Positions 1 through 5,862 of a stretch of DNA of 5,862 bases are shown in pieces. Under the pieces are notes generated by a model. It did not search any database. It was not told the DNA's origin and was given only the letters and a program-made list of their open reading frames with translations. Positions within the stretch are counted from its first letter, which is position 1, and the number at the start of each line of letters is the position of its first letter. The translations under genes were made by a program, and so were the position numbers. Origin of the DNA: an uncultured Prevotella sp. (GTDB lineage: Bacteria > Bacteroidota > Bacteroidia > Bacteroidales > Bacteroidaceae). Location: assembly GCA_900319895.1 (NCBI GenBank), contig ONQK01000154.1, positions 1 through 5,862 on the forward strand. Direction: 5' to 3'.

Positions 1-449
1 CGGGCCACGAAGCGGCGCGACTTGGAATAAGCGAAAAGCGAGAACACGAAACAAAGCAGCAACAGCGAGGTGATGATGTGGTCGTTGCTCACGACATAGG
101 GTATCGGGTCGCCGGGCACGCCGTAGCGGGCACCGTTGAGCTCGGGATGAAGCATGTCGCTCTTTGAGAAAAAGTGCTCACGGTAATATTTCGGCAGGTT
201 GATCTTCCGGAGACTGTCTGCCTCGCTCTTCCGCAATGCCTCCAAAGAGTCTGCCTCGGCAGAAAGGGGCGCGGCCTTTGGCTGGAAGACCTGCCGTATG
301 ACCGAGTCGGTCTGTGCGGGTGTCGCCGTCGCGGGCAGCTGCTGCAACTCCTCGAAGGTCTTCCGAGGCTCGTTCTCTTCCACCGGTGGCGTGAGGTCCA
401 ACTTCTCCACCGCCTTCACATCCGTGGTGTCTTGTGGGACGCTGATCAT
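1..449 (-). CDS. DUF4271 family membrane protein, N-terminal part (3' end outside window)
   Basis: The frame is open from an ATG at 449-447 to the window edge, giving 149 complete codons with no stop. Residues 1-85 are a polar, low-complexity stretch rich in Pro, Glu, Ala and Gln, probably a flexible tail. The conserved part begins near residue 100 and includes 'GDPIPYVVSNDHIITSLLLL'. A hydrophobic segment at about 124-142 is then followed by the basic stretch 'SKSRRF'. This 'D-P-[IL]-PY-x-[FV]-SND' block followed by a membrane helix is what I recall from Bacteroidetes DUF4271 integral membrane proteins, whose function is unknown. It is an inner-membrane protein with more helices expected beyond the window. 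The start lies 3 nt after the metK stop codon, so it is probably co-transcribed with and translationally coupled to metK. The family call rests on pattern memory, not a search. Confidence 0.8.
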   Translation of the reverse strand, partial: MISVPQDTTDVKAVEKLDLTPPVEENEPRKTFEELQQLPATATPAQTDSVIRQVFQPKAAPLSAEADSLEALRKSEADSLRKINLPKYYREHFFSKSDMLHPELNGARYGVPGDPIPYVVSNDHIITSLLLLCFVFSLFAYSKSRRFVA

Positions 450-452
450 GGC

Positions 453-1715
453 TTACAGTCCAAAAGCACGTTTGATGTCATCGACCTTATCGAGTTTCTC
501 CCAGGTGAAGAGCTCCACTTGCATGACTTTGATATCGTGGTAAAGACTGGTAAAAGTTTTTTCAACGACCTCGTTTTTCCGTCCCATGTGACCGTATGCC
601 GCCGTTTCTGCGAACATCGGCTGACGTAGCTTCAGCTGTCTCTCGATGCTCTTGGGGCGCAGGTCGAACATTTCCGCCACCTTGGCGGCAATCTCACCAT
701 CGGTTAGCGCCACATGTCTCCTGCCATAGGTATTGACGTTGATGCTCACAGGCTGCGCCACGCCGATGGCATAGCTCACTTGCACCAGCATCTCGTCCGC
801 CACGCCGGCGGCCACCATGTTCTTGGCTATCCATCGCGCCGCATAGGCCGCCGAGCGGTCGACCTTTGAAGAGTCTTTGCCCGAGAAGGCACCGCCGCCG
901 TGCGCGCCTTTGCCGCCGTAGGTGTCGACGATGATTTTCCTGCCCGTCAGCCCGGTGTCGCCGTGAGGGCCTCCGATGACGAACTTCCCCGTCGGATTGA
1001 CAAAATACTTGATGGGATGGTCGAAAAGCGCCTGCACTTGCTGGTCGTGGATTTTTGCCCGCACACGCGGGACAAGCACTTGGATGACGTCATTTTCAAT
1101 CTGCTTGAGCATTGCGTGGTCGTCACCCGGCAGGAATTCATCGTGCTGGGTGGATACCACGATGGTGTCGATGGCTTGCGGAACGCCGCTGTCATCATAC
1201 TTCACCGTCACCTGGCTTTTGGCGTCAGGGCGCAGATAAGCCATTTGCCGCCCCTCACGCCGGATTTCCGCCAGCTCTTGCATCAGCAGGTGTGCCAAAT
1301 AGAGCGAGACGGGCATGTAGCTCTCCGTCTCATTGGTGGCATAGCCAAACATCATGCCTTGGTCGCCGGCCCCCTGGTCGTCGGCCGTCCCGTTGTCCAC
1401 GCCGCGGTTGATGTCCTGGCTCTGTTCGTGGATGGCATTGAGGATGCCGCAAGAGTTGCAGTCAAACTGATATTCAGACTTGGTGTATCCGATGCGCTCT
1501 ATTGCCCGGCGGGCGAGGGTCTGCAAGTCGATGTACACATCTGAGCGCACTTCTCCGGCGATGATGACCTGTCCCGTGGTCACCAATGTCTCCACGGCAA
1601 CACGCGAGGTGTCGTCGTAGGCTAGGAACTGGTCCAGGATGGTATCGCTTATCTGGTCGGCAACCTTGTCTGGATGCCCTTCTGAAACCGATTCGGAAGT
1701 AAATAGGTACGACAT
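453..1715 (-). CDS. metK: S-adenosylmethionine synthetase (methionine adenosyltransferase)
   Basis: This 420-residue cytosolic enzyme makes S-adenosylmethionine from L-methionine and ATP, releasing phosphate and diphosphate. The family signatures are all present. 'GHPDK' at residues 13-17 carries the catalytic His14 and Mg-binding Asp16. The ATP-binding 'GAGDQGMMFGYA' is at 115-126. 'GPHGDTGLTGRKIIVDTYGG' lies at about 249-268, with Asp253, Arg259 and Lys260 matching E. coli Asp238, Arg244 and Lys245. The phosphate-binding loop 'GGGAFSGKD' is at 273-281, followed by Lys284 and Asp286. The chain is about 35 residues longer than the E. coli enzyme (384), which I recall as normal for Bacteroidetes. 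No key residue is missing, so it should be active. The ATG at 1715 is the family start (MSYLFTSESVSEGHPDK) and is preceded by the purine-rich 'AAGGAAAAT'. It is followed after 3 nt by the DUF4271 gene. I saw no SAM riboswitch in the short leader, although I could not test this computationally. Confidence 0.98.
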   Translation of the reverse strand: MSYLFTSESVSEGHPDKVADQISDTILDQFLAYDDTSRVAVETLVTTGQVIIAGEVRSDVYIDLQTLARRAIERIGYTKSEYQFDCNSCGILNAIHEQSQDINRGVDNGTADDQGAGDQGMMFGYATNETESYMPVSLYLAHLLMQELAEIRREGRQMAYLRPDAKSQVTVKYDDSGVPQAIDTIVVSTQHDEFLPGDDHAMLKQIENDVIQVLVPRVRAKIHDQQVQALFDHPIKYFVNPTGKFVIGGPHGDTGLTGRKIIVDTYGGKGAHGGGAFSGKDSSKVDRSAAYAARWIAKNMVAAGVADEMLVQVSYAIGVAQPVSINVNTYGRRHVALTDGEIAAKVAEMFDLRPKSIERQLKLRQPMFAETAAYGHMGRKNEVVEKTFTSLYHDIKVMQVELFTWEKLDKVDDIKRAFGL

Positions 1716-1761
1716 ATTTTCCTTATTATCTTTTTCTAAAAAATTTTTATCAATGAGGGTG

Positions 1762-1769
1762 CAAAGTTA
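1762..1769 (-). promoter_or_regulatory. Probable metK promoter, -7 element
   Basis: The minus strand reads TAACTTTG, a match to the Bacteroidetes -7 consensus TAnnTTTG, about 46 nt upstream of the metK ATG. I find no convincing TTTG-type -33 element at 19-21 nt spacing, where the sequence is G+C-rich (GGCG-like). This is therefore a half-supported promoter. Its position after the terminator at 1862-1893 fits a separate metK transcription unit. Confidence 0.45.
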
Positions 1770-1861
1770 CAACTTTTTATTGGATTATGCCGCCTATTCG
1801 GCTAATTTTTAAGAAAATAGCCCGGCCATGTCCGTAAAAAACGGCGGCGGGGCAAGGCTAA

Positions 1862-1893
1862 AATCCCCACTGACATCAACGTCAGCGGGGATT
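1862..1893 (-). terminator. Rho-independent terminator after the LRR-peptide unit
   Basis: The inverted repeat has 13-nt arms at 1862-1874 and 1881-1893 and a 6-nt loop at 1875-1880. On the minus strand the arms are AATCCCCGCTGAC and GTCAGTGGGGATT, which pair completely with one G-U wobble. The distal arm runs directly into UUUU (complement of 1863-1860). On the plus strand the same position would be an A-C mismatch and no T-run follows, so the structure serves minus-strand transcription. It begins about 33 nt past the stop codon of the 58-residue peptide gene and separates that unit from metK. Confidence 0.8.
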
Positions 1894-1926
1894 CCCCAAA
1901 AATTTATAATTCTAACCTTAAAGTAT

Positions 1927-2103
1927 TTAATCAGAAGGGGTTTCTGTCCAGAAGTAATTACTTTCGTCGGCCTCTTCTTCAAAATTCCAAATCCCGTCTG
2001 TTTCCTTTGAGAGCTGGTCCGTGCCCCATGGGCTGTTTTTGAGGATGTTCGTCTCTTCGGTTACACAAATAACTTCTGTAACAGGCTTAATGTATTTTTT
2101 CAT
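1927..2103 (-). CDS. Short Bacteroidales-type peptide of 58 residues, unknown function
   Basis: A small gene reads from an ATG at 2103-2101 to a TAA at 1929-1927. The protein starts 'MKKYIKPVTEVICVTEETNI', continues with 'LKNSPWGTDQ', and ends '...NYFWTETPSD'. The first seven residues are basic. The remainder is strongly acidic, with a Glu/Asp cluster at about 42-47 and aromatic residues at Trp25, Trp39, Phe41, Tyr50, Phe51 and Trp52. There is no hydrophobic signal peptide or membrane helix, and a single Cys at 13. I recall many short unannotated Bacteroidales proteins opening 'MKKY[IL]xPxxEV', often beside secreted proteins, but I know no demonstrated function. It begins 24 nt after the LRR gene stop with no promoter between them and ends just before a strong terminator, so it is probably the second gene of that operon. 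The leader is AT-rich (TTAGATTAAGATA before ATG), as is common in Bacteroidetes. Reality of the gene is likely; function is unknown. Confidence 0.8.
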   Translation of the reverse strand: MKKYIKPVTEVICVTEETNILKNSPWGTDQLSKETDGIWNFEEEADESNYFWTETPSD

Positions 2104-2127
2104 TATCTTAATCTAATTATTTTTTTA

Positions 2128-4410
2128 TTATCGTTTTACTACTTTCTCTCCGTTGCAAATATAAACGCCGGGCTGGGTCGGCTCGCCGCTCAGACGAACT
2201 CCGCTCGTGTTGTACCAGACATTTGCGCCGGCTTTCTTCGCTTCAACCGTTTCGATGGTGGTCGGCACACTGTTGTCGTCGCCGAACTCGAAGACTACGC
2301 CTTTTGAAGAAGATGCGTCGTTCAAACGGTTGGCGTTAATGTAGACGCGGTACGGAGAGAGCGTAGTCCCTTTGTACTTCCAGAAGCCTACCACACCGGT
2401 GCCTGCGCCTTGTTCACGTGACAATGTCAAGTATTGGAACGGACTGCATGCAATAGTAGCATAAGTTCCCTCGAAGATGTTTCCGGCAGGAATGGTCTGC
2501 AATGTGTAAGTTGTCAATTCGCCCAACTCAAGCAGTTTTTCGGCATCCTGGAAGTCGAAATAGCCCGGATTGGTTGTCTTGACAAACAGCGGTGTGTTGG
2601 CGGGGATCACATTTCCTGCTACGCCCACTTTCACCAGCTTCAGCGTCTCAAAAGCGGTTTGGTTGGCATTTGACTCGTGGATTGGCGCCTTCTCGATTTT
2701 CGTGGCGATATAAACCTCGGTGTTGGCTGGCACCACGGCCTTGTAAGGCAGGTAAATGGTGCCGCAGTAATACGTCTCACCACCTTTGGTCACTTTTGAC
2801 AGAGGCTTCACGTTCATGATGTAAGGATAGGTGGTCGCCGTTGCATCCATGGGGGCAGAGCTACTAACCCTGGCCAGATAGTCGTAAGTCAGCCTCTTGT
2901 CATAATAATTGAGGTCGGAAGAGTTGTCGTCCGGATTTTCGGCAAGGATCAGATAGCTTTCACCGCCAAATGTCATGACTTTAGGATTAGCTATCTTTTT
3001 GCCATCCATTGTAACCGACGGGCTGTCATAGGAACTTCTCTTGAAGCGCTTGGCAAAATCCGTCTCCCCCGTGGAGTTCCCCACGTTAAAATTGATCTTC
3101 ACTCCAACATAGTTATTGTCGACAACCGACAGATTCACGCCATATTTCTGATTTTGAAGTCTCGGAGACGCGTCACGAGTGATGTTGTCCATGTTCAATA
3201 CGCGCAAGCGGTTGTTGTCGCACCACAGGTGATTACCCTCATTAACATATCCTGCACCCTGTCCGATGTTGGAGTTTTTGCTCAAATCCAGCTCCTCCAA
3301 TTGGTTATAACTACAATACAAAGCATTCAACTTGGGGTTTCGGGTAACATCCAACTCCTTCAACTTATTTGTACTACAATCTATCACCACAAGATTTTCG
3401 TTCTGAGTAACATCCAGTTCGTCCAGCTCGTTGTTGGAACAAATCAAGACCTCCAAGCTCGGGCAGTTTCTCAAGTTCAAATCTTGGATGTTTTTACAAA
3501 ACTGGACATTGAGGTGTTTCAAATTCGTCAGCTTTGTAGCATCCAGGGTCTGCAAAGTAGTAACTTCATACACCGACAGATATTCCAGACTTGTCAAATA
3601 TTCAGTCGGCAATGTCGTGAACTTATTTTGCTCTCCTCCGCAATACAAGCCTTTCAACAAAGGAGCCCTCGTCAAGGTGGAGAGGTCGGAAATGCCGGTC
3701 CTGGCGATATTGAGCGTAGGCTGAAAGTCAAAATTCCAGTCCGGACTTCTATGCACATGCTGCAAGCCTAAGAAATATTCCAAGCCTACAAGATTACTAA
3801 CATTTCTACCTTGCAGATCCAACGAATTGACAAAATAAAGCTCCTCGGCCGTCAAGATTCCGTCAGCAGCAAAATCTTTTAGTTTATAACCAAAATCGAT
3901 ATAAGCATCTGCGCTAGCCTCTCTTGGAGTAGAGCCACCATAATAGCAAGGTTTGCCATTGAACCAGTTGCCATATTTTGCCTGAATGTAAGAATTGTTA
4001 TATTTAACATATTCCTTGCCCTCGATGAGTGTAGTCTTCGGGTTTCTCTCAAGAGGGATGCGGCTTACCATATCCCCTTCCTTGTCAAGCATGAAAACTC
4101 TATAGAGTTGAGTCCCCCCGGAGACGTTATCACCGTCGCCTTCAAGAATAGCTTTCCTGAACTCGTCATCAGGAAAGTTCGCACTATTGATGACAATAAA
4201 CTTTGTCGGCGGCATTTGATTGCACTTACCGTCAGAGTTGTCATGCCAGCCACTTATACTCAAATTCCAGTGATAGCCATGCGTACAAGAAATACTTGCA
4301 GGAGAATACTCAGTTTGAGCACCCACTGTCAGAGGCAAAATCATCGCCAGCAGCATTAAATAAATGCACTTTGTCTTTTTATTCATTCTAAGCATTTTTA
4401 AATTAAACAT
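2128..4410 (-). CDS. Secreted leucine-rich-repeat (internalin-like) surface protein with sorting-type C-terminus
   Basis: This 760-residue protein is probably exported and surface-bound or released. A signal peptide is visible: basic 'MNKKTK' at 9-14, a hydrophobic core at about 15-30, and probable cleavage after 'VGAQ' near 32. Translation may start at Met1, Met6 or Met9; Met9 gives the most typical signal peptide. 'INSANFPDDEFRKAIL' at 74-89 and 'DGILTAEELYFVNSLDLQG' at 183-201 match the cap of Bacteroidetes/Firmicutes internalin-like proteins. Leucine-rich repeats run over about 250-407, including three clean 21-residue units at 319-339, 340-360 and 361-381 of form LxxLxCSxNxLxELDVTxNxx. 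Residues about 545-710 resemble a beta-rich module common in Prevotella surface proteins ('YLPYKAVVPANTEVYIAT', 'VIPANTPLFVK'). The end, 'VWYNTSGVRL' and 'PGVYICNGEKVVKR', looks like a type IX secretion type-A sorting domain. Such proteins are usually adhesins or host- or glycan-binding proteins, but the ligand is unknown. The gene stop is a tandem TAATAA, with the short peptide gene just downstream. Confidence 0.88.
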   Translation of the reverse strand: MFNLKMLRMNKKTKCIYLMLLAMILPLTVGAQTEYSPASISCTHGYHWNLSISGWHDNSDGKCNQMPPTKFIVINSANFPDDEFRKAILEGDGDNVSGGTQLYRVFMLDKEGDMVSRIPLERNPKTTLIEGKEYVKYNNSYIQAKYGNWFNGKPCYYGGSTPREASADAYIDFGYKLKDFAADGILTAEELYFVNSLDLQGRNVSNLVGLEYFLGLQHVHRSPDWNFDFQPTLNIARTGISDLSTLTRAPLLKGLYCGGEQNKFTTLPTEYLTSLEYLSVYEVTTLQTLDATKLTNLKHLNVQFCKNIQDLNLRNCPSLEVLICSNNELDELDVTQNENLVVIDCSTNKLKELDVTRNPKLNALYCSYNQLEELDLSKNSNIGQGAGYVNEGNHLWCDNNRLRVLNMDNITRDASPRLQNQKYGVNLSVVDNNYVGVKINFNVGNSTGETDFAKRFKRSSYDSPSVTMDGKKIANPKVMTFGGESYLILAENPDDNSSDLNYYDKRLTYDYLARVSSSAPMDATATTYPYIMNVKPLSKVTKGGETYYCGTIYLPYKAVVPANTEVYIATKIEKAPIHESNANQTAFETLKLVKVGVAGNVIPANTPLFVKTTNPGYFDFQDAEKLLELGELTTYTLQTIPAGNIFEGTYATIACSPFQYLTLSREQGAGTGVVGFWKYKGTTLSPYRVYINANRLNDASSSKGVVFEFGDDNSVPTTIETVEAKKAGANVWYNTSGVRLSGEPTQPGVYICNGEKVVKR
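3268..3456 (-). repeat. Three tandem 63-nt leucine-rich-repeat units inside the LRR gene
   Basis: These encode residues 319-381 as three consecutive units of exactly 21 residues. Each has Leu at positions 1, 4, 11 and 14, Cys at 6 and Asn at 9 and 19. Unit 3 shows 'SYNQLEELDLSKNSN' where units 1 and 2 show 'SNNELDELDVTQNEN' and 'STNKLKELDVTRNPK'. The DNA has diverged between units, so this is an old protein repeat and not a recent slippage array. Less regular repeats flank it on both sides. Confidence 0.85.
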
Positions 4411-4604
4411 CTTTATACTATTCTCTATCTAAAAAATCATTTTCCCAATGTTGTCACCTATCACCACTCCCAATAATATTATAATTGTTGGAATAGTTGT
4501 CTACAATCTCTTTTACTTACCTAAAAACAGCGACCAGTTTTCGTTTCCTATCATGGTCCTTCGCATTCCATATTGCCGAAATATCATATACCAATATAAA
4601 AATC

Positions 4605-4621
4605 ATTCGTTCAAAACGAAT
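4605..4621. repeat. Small perfect inverted repeat in the LRR gene leader
   Basis: ATTCGTT and AACGAAT form a perfect 7-bp stem around a 3-nt spacer, with T-rich sequence on both sides. It lies about 50 nt downstream of the predicted transcription start, inside the untranslated leader of the LRR gene. It could be a weak attenuator, an operator or chance in AT-rich DNA. The stem has only two G-C pairs. Confidence 0.4.
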
Positions 4622-4665
4622 AATTTTTCATTTATTAATAAAACGAACATTTACGATTTCGGCTG

Positions 4666-4696
4666 CAAAGGTAAACAAAATTTTCAAATAAACAAC
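4666..4696 (-). promoter_or_regulatory. Bacteroidetes-type promoter for the LRR-peptide unit
   Basis: On the minus strand a -33-type GTTG (4696-4693) is separated by 19 nt from TACCTTTG (4673-4666). This fits the Bacteroidetes sigma-ABfr pattern TTTG-N19-21-TAnnTTTG with one mismatch in the upstream element. Transcription would begin near 4659, leaving a leader of about 250 nt before the LRR start codon. I found no other CAAAnnTA (the plus-strand form of the -7 element) between here and the start codon. Confidence 0.65.
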
Positions 4697-4704
4697 TAAA
4701 ATTT

Positions 4705-4718
4705 GTGAAAAATTTCAC
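4705..4718. promoter_or_regulatory. Candidate operator: inverted repeat next to the LRR promoter
   Basis: GTGAAA-AA-TTTCAC is a perfect 6-bp inverted repeat with a 2-nt spacer. It begins 9 nt upstream of the -33-type element, so its centre is near -52 relative to the predicted start. This is a usual place for a dimeric activator, though a repressor is possible. No regulator gene is in the window, so the function is inferred from position and symmetry only. Confidence 0.4.
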
Positions 4719-4953
4719 TTTTATTGTTTTTTCTATGTCAATTGATAAAAATGGCTTTAAAAAATATGCTGAAAACCCTTTATCCATATCATCTTGCAGA
4801 TTGGCAACCAAAGACTAACACATTGTTTTTCAAATTTTCAAGGTTGTAAAATGCTCAAAGCCACCGTTTTCACGCCCAAAATGATAATGCCATGGAAAAA
4901 CGGGCATCAAAAGTCAAAAAACGGCTCACACATGTATACAACGTCCACACATT

Positions 4954-5862
4954 TTATCCCAGAATCCGTTTCAGCGCCGCCTCCAAAGCGTCCAGATCCT
5001 CGTCGGTCGTCGCCCAGCAGGTAACAAACCGGCACAGCGTGTGCGTCGCCCCCACTGGCGACCAGCGGATGAACCCCACCTCCCGCTCCAGCCTCCTCAC
5101 CGTATCGTTGTCAACAACGACAAACTGCTGGTTGGTCGGCGAGTCAAGGTAAGGCGGCAGCCCGCAATTCGTCAAAATCGACCGCAAGCGCCGCGACATG
5201 TTGACGGCATGGCGGGAAATGGAAAAATAAAGCGGCTCGCGACGGCCATCAACCTCCACATCGGTGAACAGCGCATCAAACTGCACGCCCGCCAGCCTAC
5301 CCTTTGCCAAAAGCGCACCGTGGCGCTTGACGACACTGAAAAAACACTTGGGGGCACGCATGTTGGTGAACACCACTGCCTCACCGCACAGCGTACCCAC
5401 TTTCGTCCCGCCGATATAAAACAAATCGCAGTGGCGGGCCCGCCAGTCCATCGTAAAGTCGCATATTTCAGACATCAGCCCATACCCCAGGCGGGCACCG
5501 TCGACGAAAAGCCTCAAATCGTAGACGCGGCAGACCTGGTAGATGGCATCGATCTCAGCAGAGCTGTACAAAGTGCCCAATTCCGTGGGGAAGGTAATGT
5601 AAACCATGCCGGGCTGTGCCATGTGATCGCGGCTCTCATCGCCCACAAAGGCCTCCATGTACTGTTGAAGCACTTCCGCATTGAGCTTGGCATGCTCGCA
5701 GGGCAAAGGGATGACTTTGTGGCCAAAAGCCTCCACGGCACCCGCCTCATGGACGTAAATGTGCCCCGTATCGGCAGAAAGAACCGCCTCATACGACCGC
5801 AGGACAGCGTCGATGACCGTCGCGTTGGTCTGCGTGCCGCCAGCCAGCAGGAAAACATCGGC
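4954..5862 (-). CDS. Low-specificity L-threonine aldolase-like PLP enzyme, 5' end outside window
   Basis: The frame is open from the window edge to a TAA at 4956-4954, giving 302 residues. No start is needed inside the window: the frame reads through the internal GTG at 5736 with family-like sequence before it ('VFLLAGGTQTNATVIDAVL'). Family members are about 340 residues, so roughly 40 are missing. Visible landmarks, numbered from the first visible residue, are 'GGTQTN' at 8-13 (cofactor phosphate region), 'HIYVHEAGAVE' at 34-44 (start of the active-site His block), 'VDGARLGYGL' at 120-129 with the PLP-ring Asp121, and 'FYIGGTKVG' at 148-156 with Lys154 as the probable Schiff-base lysine. 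The C-terminal small domain ends '...LDALEAALKRILG'. Members of this fold-type I beta-eliminating lyase/threonine aldolase family cleave L-threonine or allo-threonine to glycine and acetaldehyde in the cytosol. Exact substrate is unproven; another PLP lyase activity is possible. Confidence 0.9.
   Translation of the reverse strand, partial: ADVFLLAGGTQTNATVIDAVLRSYEAVLSADTGHIYVHEAGAVEAFGHKVIPLPCEHAKLNAEVLQQYMEAFVGDESRDHMAQPGMVYITFPTELGTLYSSAEIDAIYQVCRVYDLRLFVDGARLGYGLMSEICDFTMDWRARHCDLFYIGGTKVGTLCGEAVVFTNMRAPKCFFSVVKRHGALLAKGRLAGVQFDALFTDVEVDGRREPLYFSISRHAVNMSRRLRSILTNCGLPPYLDSPTNQQFVVVDNDTVRRLEREVGFIRWSPVGATHTLCRFVTCWATTDEDLDALEAALKRILG

Larger units (their letters stand above)
4411..4953. 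other. AT-rich intergenic region, no supported gene
   Basis: About 540 bases lie between the aldolase-like gene and the LRR gene. The segment nearest the LRR gene is its probable leader (about 4411-4659), with a promoter and an inverted repeat upstream (listed separately). Open frames here lack family features, and the plus-strand ones have no promoter or start context that I can see. Toward the aldolase-like gene (4864-4924) there are imperfect inverted repeats on the minus strand: ATGCC/GGCAT at 4887-4891 and 4903-4907, and CCGTTTT/AAAACGG at 4864-4870 and 4918-4924. They are mixed with T-runs and could form a weak terminator, but no single stem is convincing. In the leader, an imperfect 8-bp stem lies at 4470-4477/4484-4491. 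A 17-codon frame (MRRTMIGNENWSLFLGK) is the longest leader peptide I noticed, with nothing to show it is translated. Confidence 0.7.

Noticed and set aside
174..629. Plus-strand open frames across the metK end and the DUF4271 start
   Set aside because: They cross two well-supported minus-strand genes, and their translations are Arg/Leu/Cys-rich with no family features.
900..1544. Long plus-strand open frame of 214 codons opposite metK
   Set aside because: It is a shadow of the strongly conserved metK coding strand. Its translation has no recognisable domain, and G+C-rich genes often leave the antisense frame open.
1820..1853. Second hairpin (GCCC/GGGC with inner CCGT/ACGG) as an additional terminator or metK leader element
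   Set aside because: The outer stem is only 4 bp, the middle is unpaired and unequal, and the alternative pairings are weak. It may be chance in a locally G+C-rich patch.
1716..1860. SAM-responsive riboswitch in the metK leader
   Set aside because: The region after the probable -7 element leaves only about 45 nt before the ATG, too short for the known SAM aptamers followed by an expression platform, and no matching stems were seen.
1828..2010. Plus-strand 60-codon open frame between metK and the LRR gene
   Set aside because: It runs through the minus-strand terminator and overlaps the better supported 58-residue peptide gene. No promoter or ribosome site is visible.
4448..4699. Plus-strand 83-codon open frame in the spacer upstream of the LRR gene
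   Set aside because: It covers the LRR promoter and leader, its residues reflect AT-rich DNA (Asn, Ile, Phe, Lys), and there is no promoter or family match that I recognise.
4738..4745. TCAATTGA 8-nt palindrome upstream of the LRR promoter
   Set aside because: Such short AT-rich palindromes are expected by chance here, and nothing else supports a role.
5734..5736. GTG at 5736 as the true start of the aldolase-like gene
   Set aside because: The same frame continues upstream to the window edge with conserved family sequence (GGTQTN block), so the GTG is an internal Val codon and the real start is outside.

Overview
The window looks like a chromosomal segment of a Bacteroidales bacterium, most likely Prevotellaceae. 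Three things support this: a Bacteroidetes-type secreted leucine-rich-repeat protein ending in a sorting-type C-terminal tail, promoter elements of the Bacteroidetes TAnnTTTG type instead of TATAAT, and AT-rich leaders without a strong Shine-Dalgarno. Genus is not certain. Every gene I can support lies on the minus strand, so the biological reading order runs from high to low coordinates.

Layout in reading order: (1) 5862-4954, a threonine-aldolase-like PLP enzyme whose N-terminus lies outside the window. (2) 4953-4411, an AT-rich spacer of about 540 bases. It holds a good Bacteroidetes promoter (about 4666-4696), an inverted repeat just upstream of that promoter, and a leader of about 250 nt with small hairpins. 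(3) 4410-2128, a large secreted leucine-rich-repeat surface protein. (4) 2103-1927, a 58-residue peptide gene 24 nt downstream, probably in the same transcript, closed by a hairpin terminator at 1862-1893. (5) 1860-1716, a short spacer with a probable metK promoter element. (6) 1715-453, metK (S-adenosylmethionine synthetase). (7) 449-1, the start of a DUF4271 membrane protein, separated from the metK stop by only 3 nt.

The two ends are housekeeping genes that look relatively GC-rich. The LRR gene, the peptide gene and their AT-rich flanks form a separate transcription unit between them and look like accessory cell-surface content. metK and the DUF4271 gene form a second, probably translationally coupled, unit. 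The least-described part is the LRR-protein/short-peptide pair. The peptide has the Bacteroidales 'MKKYIKP..EV' type of start, no signal peptide and an acidic, aromatic-rich C-terminal half, and its function is unknown. I see no RNA genes, mobile elements, CRISPR arrays or defence system.
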